This document shows, one piece after another, positions 43,501 through 58,500 of a stretch of 64,000 nucleotides of DNA (the first letter of the stretch is position 1; every line of letters begins with the position of its first letter). A program made the translations under genes and the position numbers. The stretch spans positions 3,755,118 to 3,819,117 of the forward strand of contig NC_079149.1 in NCBI RefSeq assembly GCF_945859685.1. The letters run 5' to 3'. The notes below the pieces were generated by a model, which saw nothing but the letters and a program-made list of their open reading frames with translations, was not told the DNA's origin and made no database searches. This DNA is from Eupeodes corollae. Its lineage: Eukaryota > Arthropoda > Insecta > Diptera > Syrphidae.

Positions 43501-46500
43501 TGAACTTTAAAATTACCTATGCCTTTTAATTTTCTAACTAACTTGTTTCGGAACAATATTTCAATTTACCATAATCGTAACTTTCACAGATAGTATCGCA
43601 TTCAGCCCATCAACTGTTCGCCCATATTTTGCACACATATAGTACAAATATACAATGCAAAGTTCTTAATTGAATTAAATACCCCCTCGTGGATATTTCC
43701 TGTCCACACTTCCAAATAGAAATGCGGGCGAATGTAAACTTTATGCAAACCCTACTTAAAGCCTGATTACATCGGACAGCAAATGGAATGCAATGCAGTA
43801 CGAACTGCATTAAACTTCGTCCTCTTGATTGTAATGTGTTAATGAACAAAGCCTAATTGCTTCCTCCCCTTTTTAAATAACTAACATGCATAAATGCAGC
43901 TGCCTCCTGTCTTCTATTCCACCTTATTAGCCTTTTTTAAGTCACACCCTCAAATTCCTCTATACACATATGCGATAAGGATATGTTTGTTTTTGGGTAC
44001 TTATATACTTGATCTTTGCGCCATCTATTGCAACTGTCAAATTAAGCATCTAACATCAATTAAAGTCACAAGTTTTTGTCAAAGTGCTTGCTGCCTTCAA
44101 TTCAAAAGCATGTTAAATGAAGAAATTTTTCTTCACTAACAAATTTCGTCCCGTCGTCGTCCGTGTCGTCCCTTCTCGTCCTGATGGTAATCGACTTTTC
44201 CTAATTTCGAATCCCAGAAGTTAGCATATCGATTATCGTTGCTACAGACGTTTCAATTTGTAAACAAGTTCAGCCAAAGTTATTAGTGGTGCTGTTCTTA
44301 CCTCAATTGTGTTGCCCAGGAAGGAAGAAAAAGGAAGTTCATTGGTTGAGTTTTACCGGAGCGGCGGCGGTCGGTGGGACGTTTGGGAGTTATAAGATTC
44401 CTGTAGGGCTTTCTTTTCAGTCACGTTATGCTTTCAAATACCTTATAACGCACACATTTCCTAGAACATTTTAGGACTCATGGAGGTGGTATCGATTTAG
44501 AAGTTACGTTAAGCTCCAGATTAGAGGTTGTGTAGTAATTTTATTTTTTGTTTTCTTTTTTTTTAGCTAGCTCTTTTTTTAGGTCAGCTAATTATTCAAA
44601 ATTCTGCGCCAAGGAATCCAGTCATGTGTAATAATTTCCACTTCCTAAGTGACGATAGGGACGCCGCCAACGACGTCTGTATATATATATACACTTTTGC
44701 TTTAGCAATATGTCTTGACACACGAATGTGGAAGACCTCACGTCAGGGTTATACTGAGACGATGAACCCGTATAAGTCGTCTGAAAAGTTTCTCTCCTGC
44801 TCCCGATAAACAATTTATCAATTTTAGGCTATGACATTGTAGAAAACAGTTTTTGTTGTTTATGATGATTGCTTTATAATTAAAATGTTTGCAAATATAT
44901 CTGATAACAGAATAAAGGTAACCAATGGACTTATGATGAAGATTTTAATTACATACATACATTGAAGACGTAAAATTGGTTTGTAGTTATGTTTAAAAAT
45001 ACTTAATAACCGATGGAAATGAACAATTAAAACAGAGCCTTAAGGTTAATCAAAGAGACATTTTTTTTTAAAGCAACGGTCTTAAGTTGAAAGAATTAAA
45101 TAATGAGTTTATTGAACTCTGGCTTTTATAGGAAACTTGTTGAATCAATTTTTGAAACAATTTTGAGTGCACTGCTTAAGGGTGATACATCACATCGAAG
45201 TCTTATTGTTCAAGTTTCAGCTGTCAGATTCTAGGTACCTTGGACTGGACAGCCATACTTAATATTTTGCCAGTTCATATTTCAAAGATTTCTGACAATT
45301 TTTACAAACTGTTGACAGAACAATCCGTTGAATGACTTTTATAGGGACTTTGTTTGAGATTAAGTATCAACTAGCTGTCCATATTTATAGTATGTCAATG
45401 ATTGTAATACTTTCTAGTTAACTTCCCATAGGAAGTTATTGTAATGGGTCCGATTTGTCAAATTGAAAATTTTGACATTTCTCGACGTTTCAAGGTCCCT
45501 AGAGTCGAAATAAAAGATTTTTAGAAAGATGTCTGTGCGTGCGTGTGTACGTACGTTCGTACGTCCGTACGTCCGTACGTTCGCGACGTTTTTTTCGTCG
45601 TCCATAGCTCAAGAACCAGAAGAGATATCGACTTCAAATAAATTTTGTTATACAGATAATAAGACAGAAAGATGCAGAAAGGGCTCTCAAGAAAATTGCG
45701 TGGGTGGTTTTTTTACCATAGCATTTTAAAAAAAAGGTGAAAATTTTGGTTAACCCTAAATATCTTACGAACCAAAAACGCTAGAAACTTGAATTTAATT
45801 TTATATAATAAACTGTAACGTGATCTCAAAGAAATATATTTTTTGAAAAAAATCAAAATCAAAAAAAATGAAAAAAAAAATTTGTCACCTCCTAAATTTA
45901 ACGACTAACATATGATTTCATCTCCAAAACAATTTTGAGCAACGGAAAATAATGTTTTTGAAATCTGATAAAATTTTGAGAAAAATCGAATTGACAGTTT
46001 TTTTTATAAAAAATAAAAATCTAAAAAAAACATTACTCAAAGTTCGTAAAAATTAAATATCGATTCAAATATCTTTTCAAAAACTTAAAATTTAGACTTC
46101 AATCTTATTTTATCTTATAAGAAATATTGTTTTCAACATTCAGTAAAATTTTGAAGAAGATCGAATTGACATTTTTTTGTACAAAAATTAAAAACCTAAA
46201 AAAAAAAAAATTAATAAAAGTCGGTAAAAATAGATTTTCGACTCAAATATCTTTTCAAAAACTTGAAAGTAAGACTTCAAACTTATTTTATCTTATAAGA
46301 AATATTGTTTAAAGCATTCTGAAAGATGTTGAGAAAAATCGAATTGACAGTTTTTTTTACAAAAAATAAAAACCTTAAAAAAAAATTTATAAAAGTTCGT
46401 AAAAATTGATTTTCGACTCAAATATCTTTTCAAAAATTGTAGATATTGGCTTTTAACTAATTTTATCTTTCAAAAAATATTGTTGTTAACATTTAGTAAA

Positions 46501-49500
46501 ATTTTGAAAAATATAGAATTGATAGTTTTTGTACAAAAAATTAAATACCTAAAAAAAAATTTAACAAAAGTTGGTAAAAATTGATTTTCGAATCAAATAT
46601 CTTTTAAAAACTATAAAATATTGGCTTCAAACTAATTTTATCTTATAGAAAATATTGTTTTCAACATTCGATAGAATTTTGCAGAAAATCGAATTGACGG
46701 TTTTTTTACAAAAAATAAAACTCTAAAAAAACAATACTAAAACTTGGTAAAAATTTACTTTCGACTCAAATAGCTTTTCAATTGTCTTCAAACTTATTTT
46801 ATTGCACAGAAAATATTGTTTTCGATATTCAGTAATTTTTATATAAAAATCCAACAGTCCATTTTTTCATAAAAAATAAAATCTACGCAAATTTGGTAAA
46901 AATTGATACGAGTACATATAGACAAACTTTTAAACAAGACAAATCGACAGACGGGATGGGAAGTTATCAGTGTGGGTTGCATCCCAGCCTCTTTTTTCTT
47001 TTATCTTACCGATAAATGACAGCTAAAGTACTTACCAGACTTATAAACCCTTAAAATGACGCTTGTGCTCAGTGTTCAAACTTAAATACCTGATTTTTGT
47101 CTGCAAAATTACAATAAAATCTATTGTTTTTAGGGAAATACAAAAACTCAGGTAGCAGTATAAGAATATAGAATTATGTACATGTTTTTTTTTAAATAAA
47201 CTCCATAAAACCATAAAACTAGACTTCAACATAAAATGAAAAATAGATTTCAATAAAAGGAAAGCAAAAATTATTCGAAACAAATAAATCGGAGAATTTG
47301 AACTTCTAACAGATTCTAGAGACAATTCTTTTGAAAAATTTATATTTGATATGATTGGACCAGTGGAACCCTAAAAAGAAAATTGACGTTTTGACAGATT
47401 TTAATAAAAAATGAGTTGGATAACCAAGATACCAGTTTCATAAATTAAAAAACTAAGCACAAATGTCCAACTATTACTGGTTTAATTTTGTATGTACAAA
47501 GTTTTAAGGAATGGGCAGAGTAGTTAAGTTATTTAAATTTAATTATAGAAGTAAATGGGAGTGAAACTGACGGGTTCAAGATTTCTGAAACAATATAATG
47601 ACCTAATAAAAACAGAACCACACGTTCTTTTAATCACCTGACGTTTACGAGTTCAGCCATAGGAATTCAATGCATGCTATCACACTGTAGCTTCGACCTC
47701 ACGTTTCGTTTGACAATCGTTAGGAAAAGAACGTAATGTGACTCCAAACGGAAGCTATAGTTCAATTATCTGAACATTTGCTTTGTCTGACAGCTCAACA
47801 GCTGTAAAAAATGTCAACAAACAAAATATATGCTTCTTGGAGGGATGAAATAATAGAAATGTCATTCAAAGCAACCTCGAAGCAGGCCCACCGTAACGAA
47901 GTTAAAGCTGAAGCGTGTTTTTGTGATTCAGCCATTAAGCTTCGAAGTCAAAATTGTTGTAAGATAAAACATTTAATGGATAATTCAACTTAATTGATCG
48001 GACGATTATGAATTGAAAGGTGCGTAACAATTTAATGAATAAGAGAAAACCTTAATTTCTAATCTATGTCAAATTTCCTATTAGCTCAATTTGAACTCTT
48101 TACTCTATACGATTAATAATTTACTCGCGAAATGTCCGGTTTTAATTGATTTACGTTTAACAGAAAACTATCCTAACAGAATCGAGAACTATAATGCAGT
48201 GACATTACCTAGATATAGTTTGGAAGAATTTCGAAACAAAATAAGTTAATTTTGAAGTTTACAAAAAATAGATCATAATTATCTTCTAAAATTCGGAGGC
48301 AAATAGCTTCTGCATCGTCTATTATGTACAGAACATCCTCAAATACAACTTCAACTAACATTTTGTATCTTTTTGTTTACCAACAAATCAATTTTCAAGT
48401 TTCTTGAAATTCAACCATGAGTTGAATAAGCTGATCTGTCAGATACCCCAGAAATTCTTGGATACCTTTTGGATTCATTTTTTGACATCTCAGCTGTTTT
48501 TGATCAGATGTTATTTTACACGTAAAACACTAACAAAAAGGTATCCGGATACCCTATTTGTCTGAGATTGAACGCAGCCATTATTTATGAAAAAGAATAA
48601 CTTGAATTAGTTACTTCAATTTCCACCTATTAAAACAAATTGGCTGACAATGTCAACTGTCAAACTCCCGTCCGAATAGAAAATGGCTGCTTTCAATCTC
48701 GATTAAGATTTGCGAATTTTAAGGTAGAAAATGAAAACAACTTTCAGCTTTCAGCAGATTTCGATGTACAAAACTTTTGAAAATAACAATAACATTGGTA
48801 ACTTTAATATTTCACTAGAATTTTACCGAAAAACATACAAATTTGTAAATAACTGTAGGTTTCGTTCACATTCAATCAAATGTTGAATCAGCTTTTCTGT
48901 CAGATATCCATATACATGTACCAGAAATTATTGAATATCTTTGGATTCCTATTTTGACATCCCAGCTGTTTTGGATCCTCCTGGATGTTCCTTTACAATA
49001 CCCTATCTGTCTGGAATTGAACGCAGCCAATATTGGCTTAACGTTGGTCTGACGTTAACGATATAAACCGGCCACAACGCCTGAGGTAACATTTCAACTA
49101 GCCAAAATGTCGAAGTCCGACCGAAAAAACGCGCCGTTTGTTGATATTATCATTTCAATAACCTTGTATTAAATGTTGCAATCATTCAAAAACCATACCT
49201 GGCTTATGTGTTAAAAGTCAATGTGGTGCAGGTAGGAGCTTATTAAGGAATACAAACAATATTCATATTCTAAAAGTCCTTAGATTTTTTTCAAGGGCTT
49301 TATTTCATGATTTTGCTATTCCCATTACAATTGTTTTCATTACTTTTGGTATAACTTAGCTCGTACCATATAAAATATATTAATATTTAAGTGTCACCTT
49401 GAGAATTTTAAAGACTCACAAGTTACAAATAGGTTTATAACCTACTGCTGAGAAGAAGAAGAAAACACGCTCTTTTTGAATCTAGGGCATAATACAAAAT

Positions 49501-52500
49501 GCATGAGCACCTTCTTTGGTACAAATGTAAATACAAAAATATTCCTTCGCCAAAACTCTGTGTCCTTTTATACTTCACTCACCATCAGTAGGTGTGTATT
49601 TAATTACCATTTCTGTTTTGGTAAATGAAATAAACTCTGTGTTGATGATATATGTACTTCTTGTTGAAACCAGTAAAAGCCAAGACTTTGTCGCACGATA
49701 TTGTTTCCCATTACTAGTGACTGAATTAGGCATGGAAATTGTAAAAATTCCAATGTATAAAATAATAATACAAAGTGACGTTTAAGTTGTCATCGAGGTG
49801 AATAAGTCATCGTTCTAACGAAAGTTCGTGTAACTTCAGCAAATGAGACTAAGGGACTTGTAAGTTGAGGCAATTTTAATGGAAAGTTGACTGGAAAGTT
49901 AATTAAGTAATAAAGTTATTAAGTCAAGCCTACTTCTATCAAAATGACAGTTGATCATGTTTTTTCATTCAACTCAAAGCTGAACTTTATTACTCTTATA
50001 ATATTTTTTCTTTTGCACAATTCCATTTATTATTTTCTGTAAAAGGATTCCTTGTTAAATTAGAAAAGATATTACTAATATTTCTTTCCAATGCAAAATA
50101 CAAATCGTAATGGAGTTGAAGCTTGCCTAAGAAGTGTTTTGTAGACAGTAATATGTTTGGTAGTTTTTGTTCTATGAGCTTAAAGTAGAGGTTTGTGAAG
50201 TAAAGTTCTGAATGTGAATGTGAAATTCCTGACACTTGAAAAACTAACTAAATGCCTTGGTCAAAATTTACGATCAAAGAGTGAAGTTGACTGCAAATTA
50301 AATCACTTATGTTGTCTAAACCTGTCCAATGGCACAAACATCAATTATACTTTGACATCGGTAAGGTAAACCAAACGTAAATAGGACAATTCAACCCTCC
50401 AAAAATTGTTTACCTTAATATTTCGTGGTAATATACAAAAATAGGGGCAACTATAGCCACGACGATTAATGCACCTTCTTTAATAACGGTTTAACTTAAG
50501 AGTTAGATTCAATCTAGTGAATGGCTGCGTTCAATCTCAGACAGATAGGGTATCCGGATACCTTTTTGTTACTGTTTTAAAGGAATCCAAGAATTTCTGG
50601 GTTATGTAGGTATCTGACAGAACAGCTGATTCAACACATGCCTGAATTTCAAGAAACTTGAAAATTGATTTCAGCTTTTTGTATTTGTTGGTAAACAAAA
50701 AAAATATGTTACTTGAAGTTGTATTTGAGGATGTTTTGTACATAATGGACGATGAAGAAGCTATTTGCCTCCGAATTTTAGAAGATAATTATGAAATATT
50801 TTTTTAAACTTCAAAATTGACTTGTTTTGTTATCGTTTTGTTTGTTACGCACCTATCAATTTATCACCGTCCGACGAATCAGTTGAATTATCCATTAAAT
50901 GTTTTACCTTACAACAATTTTGACTTCGAAGCTTAAATTTGTCTTTGCTTTTTGTGAACAGCTGAAAGTTGTTTTTATTTTTTGACAGCTATCGCAATAC
51001 AGCTATCCAACACGTTCAATAAGGTATCTTAAAATCCACATATCCAAGATACCAAGATATTAACTGACAGTTAAAATTACTTTCACTTTTGAAAACTTTA
51101 TGCAAAATGTATGCAATAAATAGGAGGATGCATCTGAAGGAATGAAAAAATAAACATTTACTGTATTATCGACATATTTTTTCTTGAATGCACAACTTTA
51201 CCCTTTCGGTCTATAAAATCACAAATAAAAACTTAACTCCTGTTCCTTCCGAGGCCTACAGGCAAACCGGAGCCATCTACTCTGTTTCCGTCAAGGCAAA
51301 TTTTGTTGATTTGAAAATTGAAAGCCAACAATGAAGAACCCCTTTCTTCATCTCTGTCACTTTATACCTCTTGGTCTGGCTGGGTGTGTATAGACTCTGA
51401 ATAGTACCTTCAAATTTAAGCTTAATTTTTCTACATCACCGTTTCTATGAATGTTCCTTATTTTCATTTTGGGGTAGTTATTTTTTTTTTGGAAAGAGGG
51501 TTAGTTTTAACTAAAGGTGTTTATTTGGAAATTGTTATGATTTATAAGAATTTTTGTTATTGATTTCTTTTTGTTTCTCTATAGGTAGATACTTTCACTC
51601 GAACTGCAATTTACTATTCAAAGTATAGGTATAAAAATTAAATTAGGTATAAACTACCATTGGGGTGCATTTTTTTATTACTTAACCTTTATTAAAGTTA
51701 CAATCACTTTTATAGGCTATTAGAGTTTGTATACAATGCACAAACATTCGCTTCGTTGGCAAAATTGAAGGTTGGTTGTATATTTTTCGGTTTAGTATAT
51801 TGCCTTACTAAATGTTAAATTTTAATTTAATTTTTCTTTTTACATGACTCTTTGATTAGGAATGATTTTTGATATGCACATAAATAAATTTGAATATGGC
51901 GTGACTGGTTTTATATGTACAAAAAGACGCAAAACGTTACTTTATGAATTATGACATACATATAATTAAATTTAAGGTTTGTTTACATTATTTTAAAATA
52001 AAGGTCAACTTTTAAGATAATTTGAAGCAAAGAAAATAAATGTTTGAACTTTAAATAAGAAAGCGTTATGCATCATAAGTCATACAATAACGAACTAAGG
52101 TTTAGCGGTATAACATGTAAAAATGTCCACTAGATCTTGAAGTAGTGACGTTTATGGTCTTCAATATTACTGAGGACAGCTTTCTTTTTTTCTAGGATGA
52201 ATTCAAAATTCGTCAAACAAGATAAAGCAATTTATTAAGAAATCCATCATTCTTTGAATTAACTTAAACGTACTGAAAAATAAGTAAACAGTTCATAATT
52301 TGATAAAATCATTAGACTAACCAGATTAAATGCCCCAGATCAATATATTATACCAGGAATATTTGCATTTCCGAGATATTAAAAGTCTCAAAAGTATGAA
52401 ATAAGAAACTCGTTTGTTGACAAAAACATACAACTTTAAGTCATATCCACACTTTACGTCTTTTCAGGTTCGTGTTAATGAAATTTATACCAATTGCGTG

Positions 52501-55500
52501 ACAAAAACTTTAACGAACTTTCGATTTCTTTCGCTAACTAAGTAATGACTATCCGGGTAATTGGCCTCCTCATAGGCCAAACAGAAGAATAAAATATAAA
52601 AAAAATAAGAAACTTTACTTAATCTACAGTAATTATACATTAATAACAGTAATTATGCCATTGTGGTGCGTTTATAAACAATCACAGCTTCTTGTGGTAT
52701 TCAAAGTTATAAATGTAAGAGTTTCCATAAGTACCTGACCCCGTTCTTTTTTTTGCGTTTTAAGAGTGTTAAATTGAGAAATGTGAATGACGGTTTCTTG
52801 TTTTTGAAGGTGCATACAAGGCAAAGGTATTGCAGTACATCCTTTTGCTTCCGATTCGATGGGTATCTAGGTGCTTACATTTTCCAGGGCTTTATGAATT
52901 ATTGCTCATATGTATGCACAGTCTTTTGATATATTTTCATTATGGAAATGATTTAATAGAAAGCTAATGCATCAAAAATGTAAGGAGTAAAGAGTTTGTT
53001 TGGTAATCTAGAAGAAATCTGCAATTTAATAACAACAAATGACAGTTCATTTTGACGTTTAAAATGTTCGAATATGTATATTAATTGACCAGTTTATATT
53101 TCTAAGATCTTTGAGATTTCCCTGTTCTCAGAAATATACACCCTTCGCAACTTGAATAGGACACGCTTTGGGATTGTTTTTCTTCCTTCCGGGCTGTTTA
53201 TATTGGTGCATTATCATGTTGATTCCAAGACAGAGGTCCAAAAAGTTTATGAAAGTATGGAAAGGCCTTTTTAAATATAGTAGTTGTAGTTGACATAAAT
53301 TGTAGTTCGCATGTTCCATAACAAGAAATGGCTCCCCACACCATCACACATCCAACACGGCTATACAGCCTCCCGACGGTCCAAATAATGTTTTTCTTTG
53401 CGGAGGTCAATGAAATAGAAGCTATAGCCATCGGGGTCTTCCAAATTTATTTATTTTATATCGGGAAAGTCCGTTCGGTTCCACTCCGAAATCCAGGTGA
53501 CATGTACGCTACAAGAACTAAGGCGGAGTTTAGAGGTGGCTTCTTCCTTATTTTCAGTTTTTTTTACAAGTTTAGCTTTCGAAACAATATGACGCATAGA
53601 AAGACATTATTATAATATTATTTATTTAATCCGTTAATTATCTAACGTTAAAATAAACTTATAGCTATTTACATAATTTTGACTTCCATTTCCTCTAATT
53701 CTTGACAAAGAGTAGTGTGAATTTGATGCCTTTCTTAAAATAAGTCGCTTTTCCGCATTATTAGCCACGCTGTGTGTACGGTCTTTTGTATTTTTTCCAT
53801 ATTTATACGGATTACTTTAATATGTGAATATAAAGTGTCGGGTCCTCTTGATTTTAGTTAGCTATTTTGTCAATAGATATTCCAGAGTCCTTGCAGGCTT
53901 TGCTTTGTCATCGATTCATCTCGGTTATAACACTTTTCCGGGACCCATTTTAGTTTTTTCTCAAATTAAATAGTCAAAAATAACAAATAAGTTCGATCAA
54001 AAAAAGTTACATATGTGTCCGCGTTCAAAGATAAACATCAAACTAAAAGTTTTTTCAAAACTTGATACTTGGAACACAGAGAAACAAGAATAGTTGGACA
54101 AAGATATTGGTCACAATATTATTATTTCAATATTCCGCTCTCGTGTTATGTGCAATTGCAAATAAATTAATCAGGGTGTCCTATTCAAGTGGCGAGTGTA
54201 AACATAATGATTCCTCACAATTGCTGTCAGAAATATGGAAACAGAATAAATCAAATAAATCAATTTATTTTTTATTTAATTCTGTCAAAATAAAAAAATT
54301 CCTCTTTTTTTTGTATTCTATGGGGAAAAATAAATTGTTTTACTTCTGATTTAAGATCAAATCTGTAGATCTGGATTTTTCAGCAGATTAATATCTCTTT
54401 GCACGAACACTTACACAATTAAAACAAAAAATATTAAACTGGAAGTTTGACAGCTCTATACCAAACTCCATAGCACGTTCATACTTAAAGACAAAAAAAA
54501 ACATTTCCAATTGTGTTCCATGCGCCACTAAAAAAGTCAATTTTTAAAGGAAATTTGAATTTATCCATGGAAAATCCCATTAGTAAGACGCGTCAAGTGA
54601 ACAAACAAACCAGAAAGAAAATCAAAATATGTCTCAAAGCTTCGTTAAATCAATATACAATCGTGTTTCATTCGCCGCAAAAAAAAATATTTTAATTTTT
54701 TAAAGTCTACGAATACAAAGTTCTACTATCCACAGGACTTATTTTTTAAATATGGGTTTGATACAAGAGGGCGGATCCAGATTTTTAATCAGGGGGGTCA
54801 AGTACTTAACATATAGACAAGTTTTTACGTACCGCTTAAAAATGTTATTAAAAGAAGGCTGACAAAATTTAAATCACATAGTTTGCTAAAGGGCTAAAGT
54901 CACAACTTTAGTTATTAAATTATTTTAGAACGCTATTGTCCAGCAAGGTATAGTGTAACTATTTAGACTTTCTTCATATAAAAGCATTCCAAGATTCTAA
55001 CAGTTTTCTAAATATGACACATTTAAGAGCAAAACAAAAAAAACAATAAAAACATTTAGAGAAAAATATGTGAAATTGTTTTGAAACTTTGCTTTCTTCC
55101 AAAAAAACTATATTCTTTTTTGTTGCTATTCCAAAACCCAGAAGATATCAAGAATTTTCGTTTTTTTTGACGTAGTTTTTTCGGACTCAATTTTCGGGAA
55201 TCTAGTTTTACTATCGCTACCAGTCTGCTTACTGGTAGATTCGAGCTGATGCTTCATGTTAAAGGACAAATGTTAAAGACAAATTAAGGTAAACAAATAT
55301 GCTGGGAAGAAACTTTTGTGTTGCAGTCACAAATTACACGTTTCAGATTTTTTTTTTCACTCCATATCTCAAGAGATTCAAAGCTTTTATAATAGATATG
55401 AAACGTGCATTTTGTTTTTCAATTAGCCATTAGTTTAACAAAAGTGTCCCTTTTGATGTTTTTGCGGGACAAACATATTCTGGAAATTCGTGTTTAAATC

Positions 55501-58500
55501 TCAGTTGTAGAACATCTAAAGCAAATTCACTTCAAAATGTAGAATTCTTTAATTTGTACGACCTTAAAAATTTAAATGCCATTTTCGTTCATCAAAAATC
55601 ATCATCAGTTTGAAAATTTGACCATCGACAAGAGCTTGCATTGAAAGATAAGATTATTGAAATCTGATTAAGTTCTTGAGAAAATTTGAAAACAAAACAA
55701 CGGCTTTATGAGGGGTACTCTTCTGGAGTAATACCAAAATATGTTTTTCTGCTAAAAAGAGGCCGAACTATGAAAAAAATTAGAGCAAGTTCTAAAAAAT
55801 CCATCGATTAATTTCTGAAAAAAATAGAATTTTCGAATTTGCACCAAAAATTTTGTATGGGGACAGCTGTTATTTTTAGTATTAAAACATGAAAAAACGC
55901 CTTAAGCTAATCGGCTTAGTTTCAATCGGCACAGTGGTTTATGGTTTAGGCGCCAGGACAGACAGATAGACGGATGGAATGGAGGACCCACTTTTTTAAC
56001 TTTTCTAACATCGTAATGTCATGTTTGATTTTTTACGAACGCAATACATGCCGTATACATAGTTCCTATGTGTCGCAAGTAAAAATCACTTCAATGTTCA
56101 CTATTTATGTGCATACAAATAATAAGATGGAATTGAAGGCTAGTTTCAGCAATTTAATGGTAACTTAATATAAAATTGAAAATCTCTTATTCAGAGTCTT
56201 TTCTTAAAAAAACTGAATCTTTGGTATTTTTCTTGGAAAAAAATGTTATGAAAAGAATTTAAAGCATTACTCAAGTTACAAAAATTTAAAATGTTTTTGA
56301 CAACAAACCACTTTTTGGTGAATGTCGTTAAATTACTAACACACCTTTAATTAACTTACTGCATACGCTTTATGGCTCATATGATCCCCCACCCTGAATC
56401 GTCCATTGGTCAAAATTTGATGAATTCGTACTAAGTTTTTGGAATAAGGCTGAATGTCAGATTCATATTAAGTTCTTGGTCCAGCCCTCAGTTAAAAGTG
56501 GTACTTTTTGCAACAGAGTTTAGAAAGTAAAATACAAATTTTGTTTTCATATACAAAAAATAAATAATTCAAAATATAATAAGGGTCATATCCATTGACT
56601 CAATACGATTAGTTTTAAATTTAAGGGAGTTCATACAAAAAAAAACAACAAATTATCTCCCAGGGGGGTTCATGACCCCTAAGACCACCACTCTGGATCC
56701 GCCATTGGGTTCGAAATTCTTAGACTTTTATCCTTAAACGTGATTCAAACCAGAGTTTGTACGTAATGGACTGTGCAGCTAAATCAAACATTGACTCTTG
56801 CTTTATTTCTATGTGCCAAAAGATTTAACGCTTATGAGAAACAATAAGCCTTAATAGTAACAGCAAATTTCCTTAATTTTGATGATCAGTCAATAAGTCC
56901 GTTCGCGTACCTTCCTTAAACAGTCTAATTTTACGAAAAATTATAAAATTTAACTAAATCCTGTTCGCGTGCTCAAAAATTTCGTAGTTTTTCGTAAAAG
57001 ATAGCGCTCACGAGAATGAAATATTTCCCCAACCTACGAATTTTAGACCAAGAAATTTCTTTGGGCTGATTTGTGAAAAGTGTTAAATTTAATGGGACTT
57101 CAAATAAATTAAATAAATTAAATGAATTGACAACACACATATCCACCCTATGAAAGAAAATTTGCTTACACCATTTTTTATGGACCGTAAATGAATTCTA
57201 TATAAGCCAAGCATAGAATCCAATAAATCCACACCTTCCATGTGCAGATTGTAAACTGTTATAACCTGAGGCGAATTAATATCCTTAAACATTTTCTCTT
57301 TTCCAAAATATCTTTTTTTGTAGTAGCTGGCTCGCTTCCTACATATGTTGAAAGCATTTGAAATGGCTTGTTATCAAACCAAGTGACAGCACTTATCCGA
57401 ACCCCTTCAACTTTTTCAATGTAGAATCCTCTTCCCTTTTTCTTAAGTTCTTTTTCTGAGGGCATTTCTAAATTGGGAACACGGTCACCTCTTTCAGTCA
57501 CAATTGTATACTAAGAATATTTTATCATTTCTGTTTTATTTTTATAATTAAAATCGACTAAAATATAGCAGAAAATATTAAAGGACCTGGAACTTCGTTT
57601 TCTGTGTTCTAAACCAGGCCTTTGCTTCTGTCTGACATATTCCGGCGCCAGAAGACCCTGGTATACGCTTCGTCTGAAGTCTTTCAGAGTTAATGGGTTT
57701 AGGTCCGTGCGAGAAGAGGCCTGCAGTTCCTTAAAAATTAAAAAGGCATTGACCACACAACAATCAAGGAAATGAAAAAAAAATCCTGTGCCACCACTTG
57801 TGTGATTTTCTATCAACGGCATAACTTCCTTTAAGCTGGTCAAATTTATCGACAAAATTCATGTTCGCGTTGTAGTCTTTAACGGCTTGTGGACAGGAAA
57901 CCTCGTTATAGGTACCATCGCGCTCTCTACGGTTAACTTTACCAACGTTCCTAGGATCATGATAGTTTGACAACATGAATACTGATCTCTTGTCTTTCCA
58001 TTTCAACAAACTAGCTTTTGTCTCACTTATGCGGTAATCGTTTTCGCCTCTGCGTAAATGCCCGTCTTCTTTTAGCTTCAGCAAGAACTTTCTATTTGAA
58101 TTCACCGTTCCAAAGGCGAAAATTTTGTCTTCTTGTAATCTAACTTGTAAAGGGTAACTGTTGAAATAATTGTCAAAATAGACTTTATGATTTTTTCCTT
58201 TCAAATCTTCAAAAAATTTCGTTACAACTTTACCGCCTAAGTCAGTTTCAAAGTTAGTTCCCTGCTTGCCAGTATAAAAATCGAAATCAATGCAGTAACC
58301 TGATTCTGCACACATCATCCATACCTTGTACCCTCGTTTTGTCGGTTTTTTTGGCATGTATTGCTTCAAAAAGTCCCTTCCTTTGAACTTTATTATACTC
58401 TCATCAATAGCAATTCTTTCTGATGGCTTGTAATTGTTTCGAAAATTAGTTCGTAAAATGTCCAGTAGAGGTCTAATTTTATACAGTTTGTCGAAATTTG

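Noticed and set aside
44622..44813. Frames around the TATATATATA run at 44.7 kb
   Set aside because: Simple-sequence driven, open on both strands, no homology.
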